A program made the position numbers and the translations under genes. Positions 28,797 to 38,738 of a stretch of 64,000 bases of DNA are shown piece by piece; position 1 is the stretch's first letter; every line of letters begins with the position of its first letter. The DNA comes from Salinimonas profundi (GTDB lineage: Bacteria > Pseudomonadota > Gammaproteobacteria > Enterobacterales > Alteromonadaceae), in contig NZ_JABBXD010000001.1 in assembly GCF_014750655.1 (NCBI RefSeq), positions 862,372-926,371 of the forward strand. The letters are read 5' to 3'. The notes below the pieces were generated by a model. That model saw nothing but the letters and a program-made list of their open reading frames with translations. It was not told the origin of the DNA and did not search any database.

Positions 28797-30713
28797 TTAC
28801 TTAATCGTCTTTTCTCCGATTTCCTTTCCGGCAAGCTCAACAAATGCGTGTAGGCTCATTGTGCCTAAATCTTCACCGCGTCTGGAGCGAACCGCTACTT
28901 CGCCAGCTTCAACTTCTTTATCACCAACGACCAGCATATATGGAATACGTTTTAAGGTGTGCTCCCGGATTTTAAAGCCTATCTTCTCATTTCTCAAGTC
29001 TGACTTTGCTCTAAACCCAAATTCCTGCAATTTTTTGACAGTTTCAGTCACATAATCGGCCTGACTGTCAGTAATATTCATGACCACCATTTGTTGTGGT
29101 GCAAGCCACAGCGGGAAAAATCCGGCATATTCTTCGGTCAAAATACCGATGAAGCGCTCAAGTGACCCCAGAATCGCACGGTGAATCATTACCGGGACCT
29201 TTCGCTCACCATCTTCAGCGACATACGTCGAACCCAGGCGACCCGGCATGGAGAAATCTAGCTGGACCGTACCACACTGCCATGCCCGATCCAGACAATC
29301 ATGCAGAGTAAACTCTATTTTAGGCCCATAAAACGCACCTTCACCGGGCTGATAAGCAAATTCGATATCGTTTGCTTTCAACGCTTCAGCCAGTGCAGCT
29401 TCCGATTTATCCCAGATTTCATCTGAGCCTACTCGCTTTTCCGGACGGGTAGACAACTTCACAGCAATCTTTTCAAACCCGAATGCGGCGTAAGTCTCAT
29501 AGACCATCTTAATACAGCCGCTAACCTCTTCAAGGATCTGTTCTTCAGTACAGAAGATATGCGCATCGTCCTGTGTAAAGCCACGCACGCGCATCAAACC
29601 ATGCAAAGCACCAGAGGGTTCGTTACGGTGGCAACAGCCAAACTCGGCCATACGTAACGGCAGATCGCGGTATGATTTCAGGCCCTGATTGAAAATCTGC
29701 ACATGGCCCGGACAGTTCATGGGTTTAATCGCATACTCGCGCTTCTCAGATTCGGTGGTAAACATGTTTTCTGCATATTTATCCCAGTGACCTGATTTTT
29801 CCCACAGGCTGCGGTCCATCATTAACGGCCCTTTTACCTCACCGTAATCATACTGACGAAGCTTCTGGCGCACGAACGTCTCAAGCTCGGTATAAATAGA
29901 CCAGCCATCGTTGTGCCAGAAAACCATTCCCGGTGCTTCTTCCTGCCAGTGGAACAGATCCAGCGTTTTACCGATTTTACGGTGGTCGCGCTTTTCCGCC
30001 TCTTCCAGGCGCTGCAAGTAAGCTTTAAGTTGCTTTTTATCTGCCCAGGCCGTGCCGTAGATACGCTGAAGCATCTTGTTGTCGCTGTCGCCGCGCCAGT
30101 AAGCACCGGCAACTTTCATCAGCTTAAAATGATGACAGAATTTCATTGAAGGCACATGAGGGCCGCGGCACATGTCTACATATTCTTCGTGATGATAAAG
30201 CCCCGGCCGGTCATCTTTGCTGATGTTCTGGTCAAGGATTTCCATCTTGTAGGGTTCACCACGCTGCTCGAAGGTATCGCGCGCTTCCTGCCAGCTAACT
30301 TTCTTTTTAACCACATCATAGTTGGTTTTGGCCAGCTCAAGCATACGCTTTTCAAGCTTTTGCAAATCTTCCTGACTGAGTGAATGCTCCATATCCACAT
30401 CGTAATAGAAACCATTGTCTATTACCGGTCCGATCGCCATTTTAGCATCTGGCCATAATTGTTTGATTGCATGACCAATAAGGTGCGCACAGCTGTGACG
30501 GATGATTTCCAGACCATCATCATCTTTTGCAGTAATAATTTGCAGTTGCGCATCGTTTTCGATGATATCAACAGCATCGACAAGTTCGCCGTTCACTTTT
30601 CCGGCTATCGTAGCTTTAGCAAGCCCCGGACCGATGTCAGCAGCGACATCCATAACTGAAACGGGGTTTTCGAAAGCACGCTGGCTTCCATCAGGAAGGG
30701 TAATTACAGGCAT
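28797..30713 (-). CDS. thrS: Threonyl-tRNA synthetase
   Basis: 638 residues from ATG 30713, preceded by AAGGA; the frame continues 35 codons upstream, but known proteins begin [10 protein letters not shown] as here. Domains: TGS (1-62), editing domain with HxxxH ([11 protein letters not shown], about 70-80) and a conserved CRGPH segment, class II core with zinc ligands in [22 protein letters not shown], and an anticodon-binding domain at the C-terminus ([13 protein letters not shown] to the end). It charges tRNA(Thr) and clears serine. The thrS-infC order is conserved in gammaproteobacteria. Many thrS mRNAs carry a tRNA-like operator in the leader; none could be confirmed here by eye. Confidence 0.98.
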   Translation of the reverse strand: MPVITLPDGSQRAFENPVSVMDVAADIGPGLAKATIAGKVNGELVDAVDIIENDAQLQIITAKDDDGLEIIRHSCAHLIGHAIKQLWPDAKMAIGPVIDNGFYYDVDMEHSLSQEDLQKLEKRMLELAKTNYDVVKKKVSWQEARDTFEQRGEPYKMEILDQNISKDDRPGLYHHEEYVDMCRGPHVPSMKFCHHFKLMKVAGAYWRGDSDNKMLQRIYGTAWADKKQLKAYLQRLEEAEKRDHRKIGKTLDLFHWQEEAPGMVFWHNDGWSIYTELETFVRQKLRQYDYGEVKGPLMMDRSLWEKSGHWDKYAENMFTTESEKREYAIKPMNCPGHVQIFNQGLKSYRDLPLRMAEFGCCHRNEPSGALHGLMRVRGFTQDDAHIFCTEEQILEEVSGCIKMVYETYAAFGFEKIAVKLSTRPEKRVGSDEIWDKSEAALAEALKANDIEFAYQPGEGAFYGPKIEFTLHDCLDRAWQCGTVQLDFSMPGRLGSTYVAEDGERKVPVMIHRAILGSLERFIGILTEEYAGFFPLWLAPQQMVVMNITDSQADYVTETVKKLQEFGFRAKSDLRNEKIGFKIREHTLKRIPYMLVVGDKEVEAGEVAVRSRRGEDLGTMSLHAFVELAGKEIGEKTIK

Positions 30714-31009
30714 TCTATTTCCTTTACAGTGGTGACACCTACTCTGTGCCACTTGTGTATTTGTTGATGTGTTTCGTTGGCTGTGACCAACAGCGGTCGC
30801 GACATGCTCTGATGCCAAAACGCTGGAAATTATAACGGCTTACCTGCGCCATGCAATGACTAAAACCATCATTATGCACACAGAGTGGTAAAAGGCGGCA
30901 ATAATCCGCGTGTCGATCAAAAAAATAGTCGAAAGCGTAGATAGTCTGATGTATCAGCTATAATTAGGAAACTGCTTGCACCATGCATGAACCATCTCAG
31001 GCGACCTCC
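30714..31009. promoter_or_regulatory. Divergent spacer between thrS and the kinase-like gene
   Basis: 296 bp between divergent starts, holding the thrS leader and promoter on the minus strand and the promoter of the 31010 gene on the plus strand. A TATAATT box lies at 30959-30965 in the plus direction. No operator repeat is clear. Confidence 0.4.
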
Positions 31010-31885
31010 ATGTGGCATTTCATCAGCGACCATATCAGTGAAGTGACCGACCAGACCTTTATCTGTCAGCGGGCATCGGCAGTTTCTGGTGGTGACACGC
31101 ACTCTTCGTATATCATTCAAAGTGATTCGCGCAGATATTTCGTCAAGCTACGTGAGGCGCACGGCCCGGACCAGTTAACCCATGAAGCGCAGGGTTTAGC
31201 AGCTATTGCGTCCACTAACACCATAAGCAATCCGGGCGTTGTATGCCATGGTGTTGCTAAAAATGATCACACATCCTACGAATACCTGGTTTTACAGCAT
31301 CTGCATTTTACTCAACCTGACGATGACGGTTGGGCAGTATTCGCCCACAAGCTTGCCGCACTGCATCAAAGCAAACAGTCGGCACCGTTTGGCTGGCCGC
31401 AGGATAATTACATCGGCTTAACGCGCCAGATAAATCATCAAAGTGATTGCTGGGCAACATTCTTTGCCCATTACCGAATCGGTGTCATGCTCGAAAATCT
31501 GGCCCACAAAGGAGAAAAGTTAACACCCATCGATGCTTTTGTAGAGCTTACAGAGCAGTATCTGCAGAATCATCACCCTACCCCTTCACTGGTTCATGGC
31601 GACTTATGGTCTGGCAACATCGGTTTTACGTGCAAAGGCCCCGTGATTTTTGATCCCGCGGTGTACATTGGTGATCGGGAAACGGATATCGCCATGACTT
31701 GCATGTTCGGCCGCTTGCCTGAGGAGTTTTATCAGCATTACGATACCTGCTATTCGCTCAGTAACGGCTATCAGCAGCGACAATCACTCTATCAGTTATA
31801 TCACCTGCTTAACCATGCGTTATTGTTTGGTGGGCACTACCTGAGCGCAGCAAAATCTGCCATCATTGATTTGCAAAATCAATAA
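31010..31885 (+). CDS. Fructosamine kinase-family protein (YniA-like)
   Basis: 291 residues from ATG 31010, where E. coli YniA-like proteins begin (MW); an in-frame ATG at 30983 would add nine residues. Kinase-fold marks: SGGDTHSSYII, YFVKLRE (ATP-binding Lys), catalytic loop LVHGDLWSGNIGF and metal-binding FDPAVYIGDRETDIAM. Fructosamine kinases phosphorylate the sugar of glycated proteins or amines, so that the adduct breaks down. Whether the bacterial members repair proteins or act on small glycated amines or other sugars is unsettled. A pteridine reductase gene follows after 19 nt, probably in one operon. Confidence 0.88.
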   Translation: MWHFISDHISEVTDQTFICQRASAVSGGDTHSSYIIQSDSRRYFVKLREAHGPDQLTHEAQGLAAIASTNTISNPGVVCHGVAKNDHTSYEYLVLQHLHFTQPDDDGWAVFAHKLAALHQSKQSAPFGWPQDNYIGLTRQINHQSDCWATFFAHYRIGVMLENLAHKGEKLTPIDAFVELTEQYLQNHHPTPSLVHGDLWSGNIGFTCKGPVIFDPAVYIGDRETDIAMTCMFGRLPEEFYQHYDTCYSLSNGYQQRQSLYQLYHLLNHALLFGGHYLSAAKSAIIDLQNQ

Positions 31886-31904
31886 CCTGTCTCGCGGAGC
31901 GAAT

Positions 31905-32648
31905 ATGACAACATCAGTAGCACTGGTGACCGGCGGTGCTAAGCGCATTGGCGCCCACCTGGTCAAAACCCTGCATCAGCACGGTTGGCGCGTGATTATT
32001 CACTACCACCAATCTGATGACACGGCAAAAACGCTTTGTCAGGCTTTAAATGAAGTCAGACCCGATTCAGCAGCCACCGTGCAGGGCGATTTATGTAACC
32101 TGACAGAAATCAGTCATATCGCCGCCCAGGCACGCCATGCGTTTGGTCAGATTGACTTGCTGGTCAATAATGCTTCTTCATTTTATCCAACCCCTGTTGG
32201 CCAGATTGATAAAACAAACTGGGACGCATTGATGGGCAGTAACGTACAGGGGCCGGTATTTTTAATCCAGGCGTTAAGCGACGAACTGCAACAGCAAAAT
32301 GGCAGTGTCATCAATCTGATTGATATGCATATCGACCGTCCACTTCCCAGACATACAGTATATTGCGCAGCAAAGTCTGCACTGGCCAGTGTCACACGTT
32401 CGCTGGCCGGCGAGCTGGCTCCGTCGGTCAGGGTGAACGGGATTGCTCCCGGCGCAATTTTATGGCCTGAACGTGAACTCTCGGACGCAGAAAAACAGGC
32501 TTTACTGGCCAGTATTCCGTTAAAAGAGCTCGGTAATCCGGCGGATATCGCACACGCCATGTTATATCTGGTTGATGCCAGCTATGTAACCGGACAGATT
32601 TTGTATGTTGATGGCGGAAGGAGTATCGCGTCCAATGCCAGTGCGTAA
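31905..32648 (+). CDS. Pteridine reductase-like short-chain dehydrogenase (FolM-like)
   Basis: 247 residues from ATG 31905, with GGAG upstream. Rossmann marks: TGGAKRIGAHL at the N-terminus (the basic residue fits NADPH), LVNNAS, catalytic YCAAK and a C-terminal YVTGQILYVDGG. The TGGAKRIG form and the missing usual Ser in the NxIDMH region are typical of the pteridine-reductase branch, which reduces dihydromonapterin or dihydrobiopterin. Substrate is inferred. Its end overlaps the start of the DUF3080 gene by 14 nt. Confidence 0.85.
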   Translation: MTTSVALVTGGAKRIGAHLVKTLHQHGWRVIIHYHQSDDTAKTLCQALNEVRPDSAATVQGDLCNLTEISHIAAQARHAFGQIDLLVNNASSFYPTPVGQIDKTNWDALMGSNVQGPVFLIQALSDELQQQNGSVINLIDMHIDRPLPRHTVYCAAKSALASVTRSLAGELAPSVRVNGIAPGAILWPERELSDAEKQALLASIPLKELGNPADIAHAMLYLVDASYVTGQILYVDGGRSIASNASA

Positions 32649-33660
32649 CATCGCCCGGCAGGCAGTATTGGTGTTGCTGATATTACTGCTGTGCGGTTGT
32701 ACCAACGCGGATATCCACGACGATTTGCAGGAATATCAGGACCGAATTACTCATGTACTTGATATCTCCCTGCCTGAACCGGCACCGCCTGCAGCGTTAG
32801 AATACCCCGACGCGCAAGCGATGTTCAGCGCTGTGGAATCCTTTAATGTAAATCTGCGTGAGTTCTACAGATTACAGGAATGTGAGCTGGGTACACTGGT
32901 AGCGCAAAGGAATACCGCGCTGGGAAAAACGGCTCATCCTTCACAACGGTATGTCTATGAAGTCACTCTGCTTGAACAATTACAGCAATGCAGTGACAGT
33001 ATTGACGACCCGGCACTGAAAGAAAAACTGCTGACCTGGCGGCAAGCTAAACAATCACAGCGACCGGCTTTCTGGGCAAACCTGGTACAAACCAGTCAGG
33101 AAACCCGGGCTGCATTTGGTCGCAGTACCACGTTACTTGCCACCGGGGCTAACAGCGATGCAGGCGCTGCGATTTCAGCGCTGTCTTTTTTGAATAAAAT
33201 TGAGTCAGACCCGGCGGTCAGTTTGTCGGCACTGGAGCGTGAGCTCAAAGTGCTCGACGCATCCCGTTTGCCGGCCAGGGTATGGCGTACCCAGCGCTAC
33301 ATAGCCACGTATCTGAACCATATGAGCAAGGCGCTGACTACCCACCTGCCCGAACTGGCGTGCCCGGCAGGCAAGCCTTCTGAGCAGGTTAAAATCTTAC
33401 GCAATGTGTTTTATCTGTTTTTTATTGAAAAAATACAGCCTGTCGGCAGCAAGCTCAATCAGTATCATTACCAGATGATGCCGGTGTGGGAACAATGGAT
33501 AGACAATCCCGCCCTATCTGACCCCTTCAAAACCTATTTGGAAAAACAAACTAGAGAGGAGTTTGCGCGTTATCAGCAGGCCATCCGCGAGCATGTCACG
33601 TTGTGGCAAACGCTTTTTTCACGCTGTAATTTGTCACCAACCGCCCCTGGCCAACCTTAA
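32635..33660 (+). CDS. DUF3080-family lipoprotein
   Basis: 341 residues from ATG 32635; the AAGGAG ribosome site lies inside the preceding gene, 11 nt away. The N-terminus is a signal sequence ending in LLLLCGC, where the last Cys would be lipid-modified (a lax lipobox). The mature part is helical with conserved EYPDAQAMFSAVESFNVNLREF-like start and many Cys (five), some probably disulfide-bonded. It matches a gammaproteobacterial family of unknown function (DUF3080), as I recall. Role is not known. It is the last gene of the kinase-pteridine reductase-DUF3080 operon and overlaps the convergent mscS-like gene by 4 nt. Confidence 0.75.
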   Translation: MPVRNIARQAVLVLLILLLCGCTNADIHDDLQEYQDRITHVLDISLPEPAPPAALEYPDAQAMFSAVESFNVNLREFYRLQECELGTLVAQRNTALGKTAHPSQRYVYEVTLLEQLQQCSDSIDDPALKEKLLTWRQAKQSQRPAFWANLVQTSQETRAAFGRSTTLLATGANSDAGAAISALSFLNKIESDPAVSLSALERELKVLDASRLPARVWRTQRYIATYLNHMSKALTTHLPELACPAGKPSEQVKILRNVFYLFFIEKIQPVGSKLNQYHYQMMPVWEQWIDNPALSDPFKTYLEKQTREEFARYQQAIREHVTLWQTLFSRCNLSPTAPGQP

Positions 33661-34724
33661 AGAATATTTTCGCCACCTTCGGGATCTCTTGCCTTTGCCG
33701 CCTGACGACGAATTTCCTGCGTTTCGCTGCTGACATCATCGTGGTGGGCGGACTCGGCGCCAGACGTGCTCGCTCTGCTCTCTTCAGGTTTACGTTCGGC
33801 TGTGGTCCGGGCGGCTTGAGAAGCATCATTGTGCCCGGCATCCATGATAACGGGCACGCCCTGTGGGAAAATAATTTCACGGGCATCATCAGGCATACTG
33901 ATCCCAGCGTTATCGAATGTTTCGACGACCTGGCGCATCAATACCGACGCCATTTTCAATACACTGGTTCGCTCAACGTTGATCCAGAAATACACCTTCA
34001 GATTAAGCGTCGCTGAACCCAACGCGTCAATGAGAATTTGCGGTTCTGGCTCATCAAGCACGTTTTCCTGACGCGTCATCACGTCCATGGCCAGCTGCTG
34101 AGCCATTTTAGCGTCGCAGTCATAACCGATGCCAATAATAAAATGACCACGCATGTTCGGATTAGCAGTGAGATTTTTAATGACGCCTTTGTATACTGTG
34201 GCATTGGGGATTTGAATATGATTGCCATCAAAGTCAACCATAGTCGTAGCTCTGGCGGTAACCTTTTGCACAACGCCCAGATAACTGTCAATTTCTACCA
34301 CATCACCGATGCGAAACGGGCGTTGCACAGTGAGCAACAGACTAGAAATAAAGTTTTCAGCAATGTCGCGAAATGCAAACCCAAGGATGATTCCCAACAC
34401 GCCGGTACCGCTGATGATCGCTACTGCAAATTCTGTCAGACCAGCCAGTTTTAAAAACAGATAGGCACCAAGCAAAATGATCAGAATACTGACCGAGCGA
34501 CGAGATACCGAGCGTATCAGCGGACTTTTGGTCACATAATCGAACGGTCGCAGAATAAGCGATGCCACTGGCCCGGCAAGGAAAAACAAGACCAATAATA
34601 TGACAAGGCCCAAACCAATTGCAGGCAGCCGTGCCAGGGTTTGCTCCCACAACTGCATTAACGGAGAGATAACCTCTTCAGGTGCAGTGCCCTGCAGTAA
34701 TCCGGGTAGAAATATTGTCGCCAC
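33657..34724 (-). CDS. MscS-family mechanosensitive channel
   Basis: 355 residues from GTG 34724, which has AGGAA at 7 nt. Three membrane segments in the first 125 residues, the third (GTGVLGIILGFAFRDIAENFISSLLL) with the Gly/Ala-rich pore helix of MscS. The beta domain follows (RPFRIGDVVEI, then DFDGNHIQIPNATVYKGVIKN) and an alpha-beta domain. The last 70 residues are a charged, disordered tail rich in Glu, Ser and Ala, longer than in E. coli MscS. Such channels open on membrane tension to release solutes after osmotic downshift. The next gene on this strand (CPBP) lies 60 nt upstream. Confidence 0.93.
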   Translation of the reverse strand: MATIFLPGLLQGTAPEEVISPLMQLWEQTLARLPAIGLGLVILLVLFFLAGPVASLILRPFDYVTKSPLIRSVSRRSVSILIILLGAYLFLKLAGLTEFAVAIISGTGVLGIILGFAFRDIAENFISSLLLTVQRPFRIGDVVEIDSYLGVVQKVTARATTMVDFDGNHIQIPNATVYKGVIKNLTANPNMRGHFIIGIGYDCDAKMAQQLAMDVMTRQENVLDEPEPQILIDALGSATLNLKVYFWINVERTSVLKMASVLMRQVVETFDNAGISMPDDAREIIFPQGVPVIMDAGHNDASQAARTTAERKPEESRASTSGAESAHHDDVSSETQEIRRQAAKARDPEGGENIL

Positions 34725-34784
34725 ATACGTTCCTGTTCGCCATCAATAAAACACATACGCAACGGCTCACTATTGGGCTCAGAT

Positions 34785-35417
34785 TCAGGGAGCGGGAGCG
34801 CTCATCAGCCAGGCACCAAGCCCGACTGTAAAAATAAAGCAGCCCCATATGGCATGCTCCACAATAACCACTGGCGTGGATCGGGTTTGTATATACCGAT
34901 AACCAAATAACCCGCCGCCACACCAGGCCAGAATAACGGCAACCCAGTTCCCGTAGACAAGATGGGCCAGCCCGAATAAGAATGTACTTACCGCCCACCG
35001 TCCCAGCTTCGAGGGCATGATAGGTTTGTATCGGTGAAAGAAAAATGTTCTGAAAATAATCTCCTGAGGAATAACCGATATGACCGGATAAATCAGTAAG
35101 GTGGTCAGCCACAGGCCGGTTTCATGCATCGGCCAGCTTAAAAATAAATCCGGCCGGATAAGGCATACAGCAGCCATCATCAGACAAGCCCAGGGTATAA
35201 AAAGCCTGAGTGTGGTTTTAAAATGCTGCAGGAAATCTGTGGTGTGCCAGAGTCTGACTCGTTTAAACTGCTTATCTGCCAGCAGCACCGCCAGACATAC
35301 AATACCCGCCAGACCCAGCAGCGGCATAAGCCAGGTATTCAGATCGTTAACAAAAAAGAAGATAGCGACAGGCAATGCTACGAAGATAACAACCAACTCA
35401 GCCCATAAGCGCGTCAC
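34785..35417 (-). CDS. CPBP-family intramembrane protease-like protein
   Basis: 210 residues from GTG 35417, selected because AAGGA lies 7 nt upstream; the frame reaches a TTG ten codons further up. Six to seven hydrophobic segments. CPBP/Abi motifs: VIPQEIIFRTFFFHR (usually EExxxR, here QE), FGLAHLVYGNW and EHAIWG supply the Glu and His metal ligands. The first Glu of the pair is Gln, a variant I believe is known in gammaproteobacteria. Members cleave prenylated or small membrane substrates, or serve in bacteriocin immunity; no substrate is suggested by the neighbours. Confidence 0.85.
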   Translation of the reverse strand: MTRLWAELVVIFVALPVAIFFFVNDLNTWLMPLLGLAGIVCLAVLLADKQFKRVRLWHTTDFLQHFKTTLRLFIPWACLMMAAVCLIRPDLFLSWPMHETGLWLTTLLIYPVISVIPQEIIFRTFFFHRYKPIMPSKLGRWAVSTFLFGLAHLVYGNWVAVILAWCGGGLFGYRYIQTRSTPVVIVEHAIWGCFIFTVGLGAWLMSAPAP

Positions 35418-35504
35418 GACAGCATCCTTCTCACTAATATGTGACAAATTTTATACCTACAGTGCCCGGGCAGGACCGACACCGCGCCGCAAAATGACGA
35501 TATG

Positions 35505-37415
35505 CTACTGGTCATGTAAATGCGTATTTAAAAACGCAACAATCCGCTGCTGCAAAATCACCGCGGTGCCGGTGCGCTGTAAGCCGTGTCCTTCACCTTT
35601 GAAAATTGCATAATCAACCGGCACACCGTGTTCTTCAAGCGTAGCAACAAATTCGTCCGTCTGCTGCATTGTTACAAACCTGTCAATCTCACCTTGTGCA
35701 ATAAACACCGGCACACCAATTTTCTGCGCGTTAAGGGCAGGAGAAATGGCATACAGTCGTGATGCATGTTGTTCAAAATCGCCAAATTCCCTTTGCAGAT
35801 ATATACGATATTCCGGTAACCATGGCGGCACGGACTGCAGAAATTTAAGCCAGTTGGTAATGCCGAAACAATTGATGGCCACCTTGAACACACCAGACTG
35901 CATTACTGCAGATAAAGCCAGAAAGCCGCCGTATTTATCTCCCATCACCGCGATTTTGTCAGCATTTATCCACGCCTGTCTGCCCAGATACTCTGCCGCC
36001 TGAATCAGGTCGCGAGTGTCATCCTGACCCTGCCTGCCATCATTTAGCTGACGAAATCCTTCGCCAAAGCCTGCCGAACCGCGATAGTTCACGGCCAGCA
36101 CTGCATAACCACTGGCAACCAGATGTTGAATTTTGGGGTGGTACGTGGCCGAATAAAATGAGTCGAAACCAGAATGGGCGTAAATAACCGCTGCAGAAGG
36201 TGCGCTCACATTGGCGTTGGCGGGGCGATATAACTGCGCCGGTATCTGATGACCATCAAAGCCTGATAGCCATACCTTTTCAGCAGCCACTGTATCTACA
36301 GGAGGCGCGGTTTTTTCAGCCAGATATTCCACGCCCTTCGATGAAACCCGGACAGGACTGGTAATCAACTTATCGTCAGCCTGCATCATGACGACATCGG
36401 GCATCGTTTTTGAATTGCTTGAGAGCGTCGCGGGCATAAAGTGCAGCGACCAGCTATTGCGTGACGCCGGCGAAACGTAGACTTCTTCTTTATTCGGATT
36501 GAACACCGTGATACTTCGCCGTCCGCTGCTGACATACTCAATGCCAATATGCTGACTTTCCGATTCGCTTACCGCTGTTACATCGCCAGGCACATGTGGT
36601 AATGACTGCACTGCGTCATTACGCATCGTCCATGCGTATGCCTGACGCCCTGAAGATGATTGCGCGGTGAAAAACAGCGCCTGGCCTTCTGCGCTAAAGT
36701 TTAACGGTGACAGCGGCCCCGTCAGCGCATTTTCTTTACTATCAGGTGTCAGCCAGTGATAAACAGGCTCCGGATAACTGACATCAGCGACATAAATACG
36801 ATCGTTATTATCGGCCGACATGTGTAGTCCCGCCACATAGCGGCCGCTGGTGCTTACTGCGCTGACAGGAAGATCATGACGGTTAGCAAACACAGAGGTT
36901 GCCGCGAAATTATCGGTACGATAGCGAATGACCTTTTGTGAATCGCTGCCAGCATATCGCACTGCCACAAACAGATAATGCCGGGACTCACCCCACCCCA
37001 CAAATTTTGCCTGCACGTCAGTACCCGGCGTTAAATCGATAAATTTACCATTATCATTCACCACAATATGCTGGCCACCATCAGCTACCGGCTGAGAAAA
37101 CAACACACGCGTACGGCCTTGTCTGTCAGGTAAAAAGCCAATGGCCCGTCGCGCCACGCCGTCTTCCCCGGTGTGGCGGGTAAGCGTTTTATCATTATAT
37201 GAGTAGGAGAAAACCGCTGCTGGCTGATCACCTGATGACCGGGTAAACAACACGCTGTTGTGTTCAGGATGAACACTCAGATCTGAGCGTTTACTGTAAC
37301 GAAAAAAGTCCTCTGCATGTGCGTTGCGTGCTCCCTCCCCTGAAGATGACTGACACGCAGAGAGCATCGAAGTGAGTGAGATAACCAACCATAAAAAAAT
37401 AAAGGAACGTTTCAT
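35505..37415 (-). CDS. S9 prolyl-oligopeptidase-like lipoprotein lacking the catalytic serine
   Basis: 636 residues. Signal peptide with lipobox SMLSAC (Cys21). Residues about 35-370 form WD/propeller-like repeats; about 380-636 are the alpha/beta-hydrolase domain of S9 peptidases (GFDGHQIPAQLYRP, VNYRGSAGFGEGF). The nucleophile elbow, normally GxSxGG, reads MGDKYGGFLAL: Lys494 replaces Ser. The DNA at this point is GGA GAT AAA TAC GGC GGC, so no single-base error explains it. The other triad members seem kept: Asp578 in QGEIDRF and His610 in GEGHGL. It should sit on a membrane facing the periplasm. The frame is full length, so a non-catalytic binding role or a changed chemistry is more likely than decay. 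Its promoter lies in 37416-37624, divergent from the DUF924 gene. Confidence 0.88.
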   Translation of the reverse strand: MKRSFIFLWLVISLTSMLSACQSSSGEGARNAHAEDFFRYSKRSDLSVHPEHNSVLFTRSSGDQPAAVFSYSYNDKTLTRHTGEDGVARRAIGFLPDRQGRTRVLFSQPVADGGQHIVVNDNGKFIDLTPGTDVQAKFVGWGESRHYLFVAVRYAGSDSQKVIRYRTDNFAATSVFANRHDLPVSAVSTSGRYVAGLHMSADNNDRIYVADVSYPEPVYHWLTPDSKENALTGPLSPLNFSAEGQALFFTAQSSSGRQAYAWTMRNDAVQSLPHVPGDVTAVSESESQHIGIEYVSSGRRSITVFNPNKEEVYVSPASRNSWSLHFMPATLSSNSKTMPDVVMMQADDKLITSPVRVSSKGVEYLAEKTAPPVDTVAAEKVWLSGFDGHQIPAQLYRPANANVSAPSAAVIYAHSGFDSFYSATYHPKIQHLVASGYAVLAVNYRGSAGFGEGFRQLNDGRQGQDDTRDLIQAAEYLGRQAWINADKIAVMGDKYGGFLALSAVMQSGVFKVAINCFGITNWLKFLQSVPPWLPEYRIYLQREFGDFEQHASRLYAISPALNAQKIGVPVFIAQGEIDRFVTMQQTDEFVATLEEHGVPVDYAIFKGEGHGLQRTGTAVILQQRIVAFLNTHLHDQ

Positions 37416-37624
37416 CGCACAAAGAATCTGATTACCAGTGACGTTAGTTACTCGCCAGGCGTGGGAGTGGATTTACAAAGTAAGAACTTTAACGATTAAT
37501 CCTCATACTATCGGGGGACGTATAAGTAAGCTCACTGATATTGACTATTTTTTGTACTCGTTCAATATGTAAAGTTATTATTTTCACGCATACGCACATA
37601 ATTACAGCGATAAGGGTAAAGTTA

Positions 37625-38191
37625 ATGGATGCAGCGCCATTAGTGACCATGGAAGCGGCTACCGAAGTATTATCATTCTGGTTTGATGAAATTGAGCCTG
37701 AGCAATGGTTCGCCCCCGACGAAGGGCTGGACAACATTATCCGTTCCCGTTTCGGTGCCCTTCACCAGGCTGCCGCCCGCGGGGAAATGTGGCCATGGCG
37801 GGCAACGCCCCACGGACGTCTTGCTGAAATTATTGTGCTGGACCAGTTTTCCAGAAATATTTATCGTAACCAACCGGCTGCGTTTCATTGCGATATCGCA
37901 GCCCTGGTGTTAGCCCAGGAAGCGGTAGCAGCCGGAGCGGACCGTGCTCTTACTGCGCAGGAAGTCACCTTCCTTTACATGCCGTTTATGCACAGTGAAT
38001 CGCTTGAGGTTCACGATGTTGCGATGGAGTTGTTTGATGTAGACGGTCTGGAACAGCAAATGGATTATGAAATAAAGCACCGTGATATCTTATTGAAATT
38101 CGGGCGCTACCCACATAGAAATCAGGTTCTGGGACGCACTTCCACTGACGAAGAAAAAGCATTTTTGACGAATCCTTCTCTTGCCCTGTGA
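37625..38191 (+). CDS. DUF924-family cytoplasmic protein
   Basis: 188 residues from ATG 37625; AAGGGT lies upstream, and the frame goes on 28 codons without family support. VLSFWFDEIEPEQWFAPDEGLDN, LDQFSRNIYRNQPAAF, FLYMPFMHSESLEVHD and FGRYPHRNQVLGR are the family landmarks. The fold is all-helical, TPR-like. Function is not known. It is monocistronic, convergent with soxR (18 nt apart). Confidence 0.92.
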   Translation: MDAAPLVTMEAATEVLSFWFDEIEPEQWFAPDEGLDNIIRSRFGALHQAAARGEMWPWRATPHGRLAEIIVLDQFSRNIYRNQPAAFHCDIAALVLAQEAVAAGADRALTAQEVTFLYMPFMHSESLEVHDVAMELFDVDGLEQQMDYEIKHRDILLKFGRYPHRNQVLGRTSTDEEKAFLTNPSLAL

Positions 38192-38209
38192 GTTAACACG
38201 TCCCGTTGT

Positions 38210-38656
38210 CTACTGCTGCCCGGCTTTTCGCTGCAACAAAACAGGGCCTGAGCCCACTTTTCCAAGCTTGTCCTGACTGTTATACAGGGGGCAATTTTTC
38301 ATCGACAGACACCCGCACCCGATACAACCTGTCAAAGAGTCACTTAGCGCCTGCAGACGCTTAATTCTTTCATTCAGCCGGATCTGCCAGCCTGTTGCCA
38401 TCGACTGCCACTGTGCCTGTGTTGGTGCAGTGTAACTGGGCAGCGAGGCGAACGCGTGCTGGATCTCATCCAGTGATACACCAAGTTGCTGGGCAGCCTT
38501 AATCAGCGAGACACGTCGCATTGTGTCTCTGCCGAAACGACGCTGATTACCCGCATTGCGACTACTAAAAATAAGTCCTTTGGTTTCATAAAAGTGTAGC
38601 GTTGATACCTTGACACCGCAGCGACTGGCCACTTGTCCTACCGATAATTCCGCCAT
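38210..38656 (-). CDS. soxR: Redox-sensitive transcriptional activator SoxR
   Basis: 148 residues. MerR-type helix-turn-helix (LSVGQVASRCGVKVSTLHFYE), a dimer helix, and the [2Fe-2S] ligands C111, C114, C116 and C122 in CIGCGCLSMKNC, the exact spacing of E. coli SoxR. Oxidation of the cluster by redox-cycling compounds, superoxide or NO makes SoxR twist its target promoter into activity. The soxbox at 38671-38690 is only 14 bp in front of its own start, but the 19-bp-spaced promoter elements point the other way, to the small ORF at 38739. No soxS is present, as is usual outside enterobacteria, where SoxR drives its targets directly. Confidence 0.97.
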   Translation of the reverse strand: MAELSVGQVASRCGVKVSTLHFYETKGLIFSSRNAGNQRRFGRDTMRRVSLIKAAQQLGVSLDEIQHAFASLPSYTAPTQAQWQSMATGWQIRLNERIKRLQALSDSLTGCIGCGCLSMKNCPLYNSQDKLGKVGSGPVLLQRKAGQQ

Positions 38657-38667
38657 AAAAAAAAGCC

Positions 38668-38698
38668 TTTACCTCAAGTTTACTTGAGGTTTTAGCAT
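38668..38698 (+). promoter_or_regulatory. SoxR-dependent promoter with soxbox
   Basis: Inverted repeat ACCTCAAGTTTACTTGAGGT (38671-38690) is 9+2+9 and matches the known SoxR site CCTCAAG...CTTGAGG. In the plus direction a -35 TTTACC (38668-38673) and a -10 TAGCAT (38693-38698) lie around it with a 19-bp spacer, the overlong spacing that MerR-family activators correct. Transcription would start near 38705 and reach the ORF at 38739. Confidence 0.9.
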
Positions 38699-38738
38699 GT
38701 TCCGTGTCTTGTGTAAAACACTCATGAAGGAGCAACCT

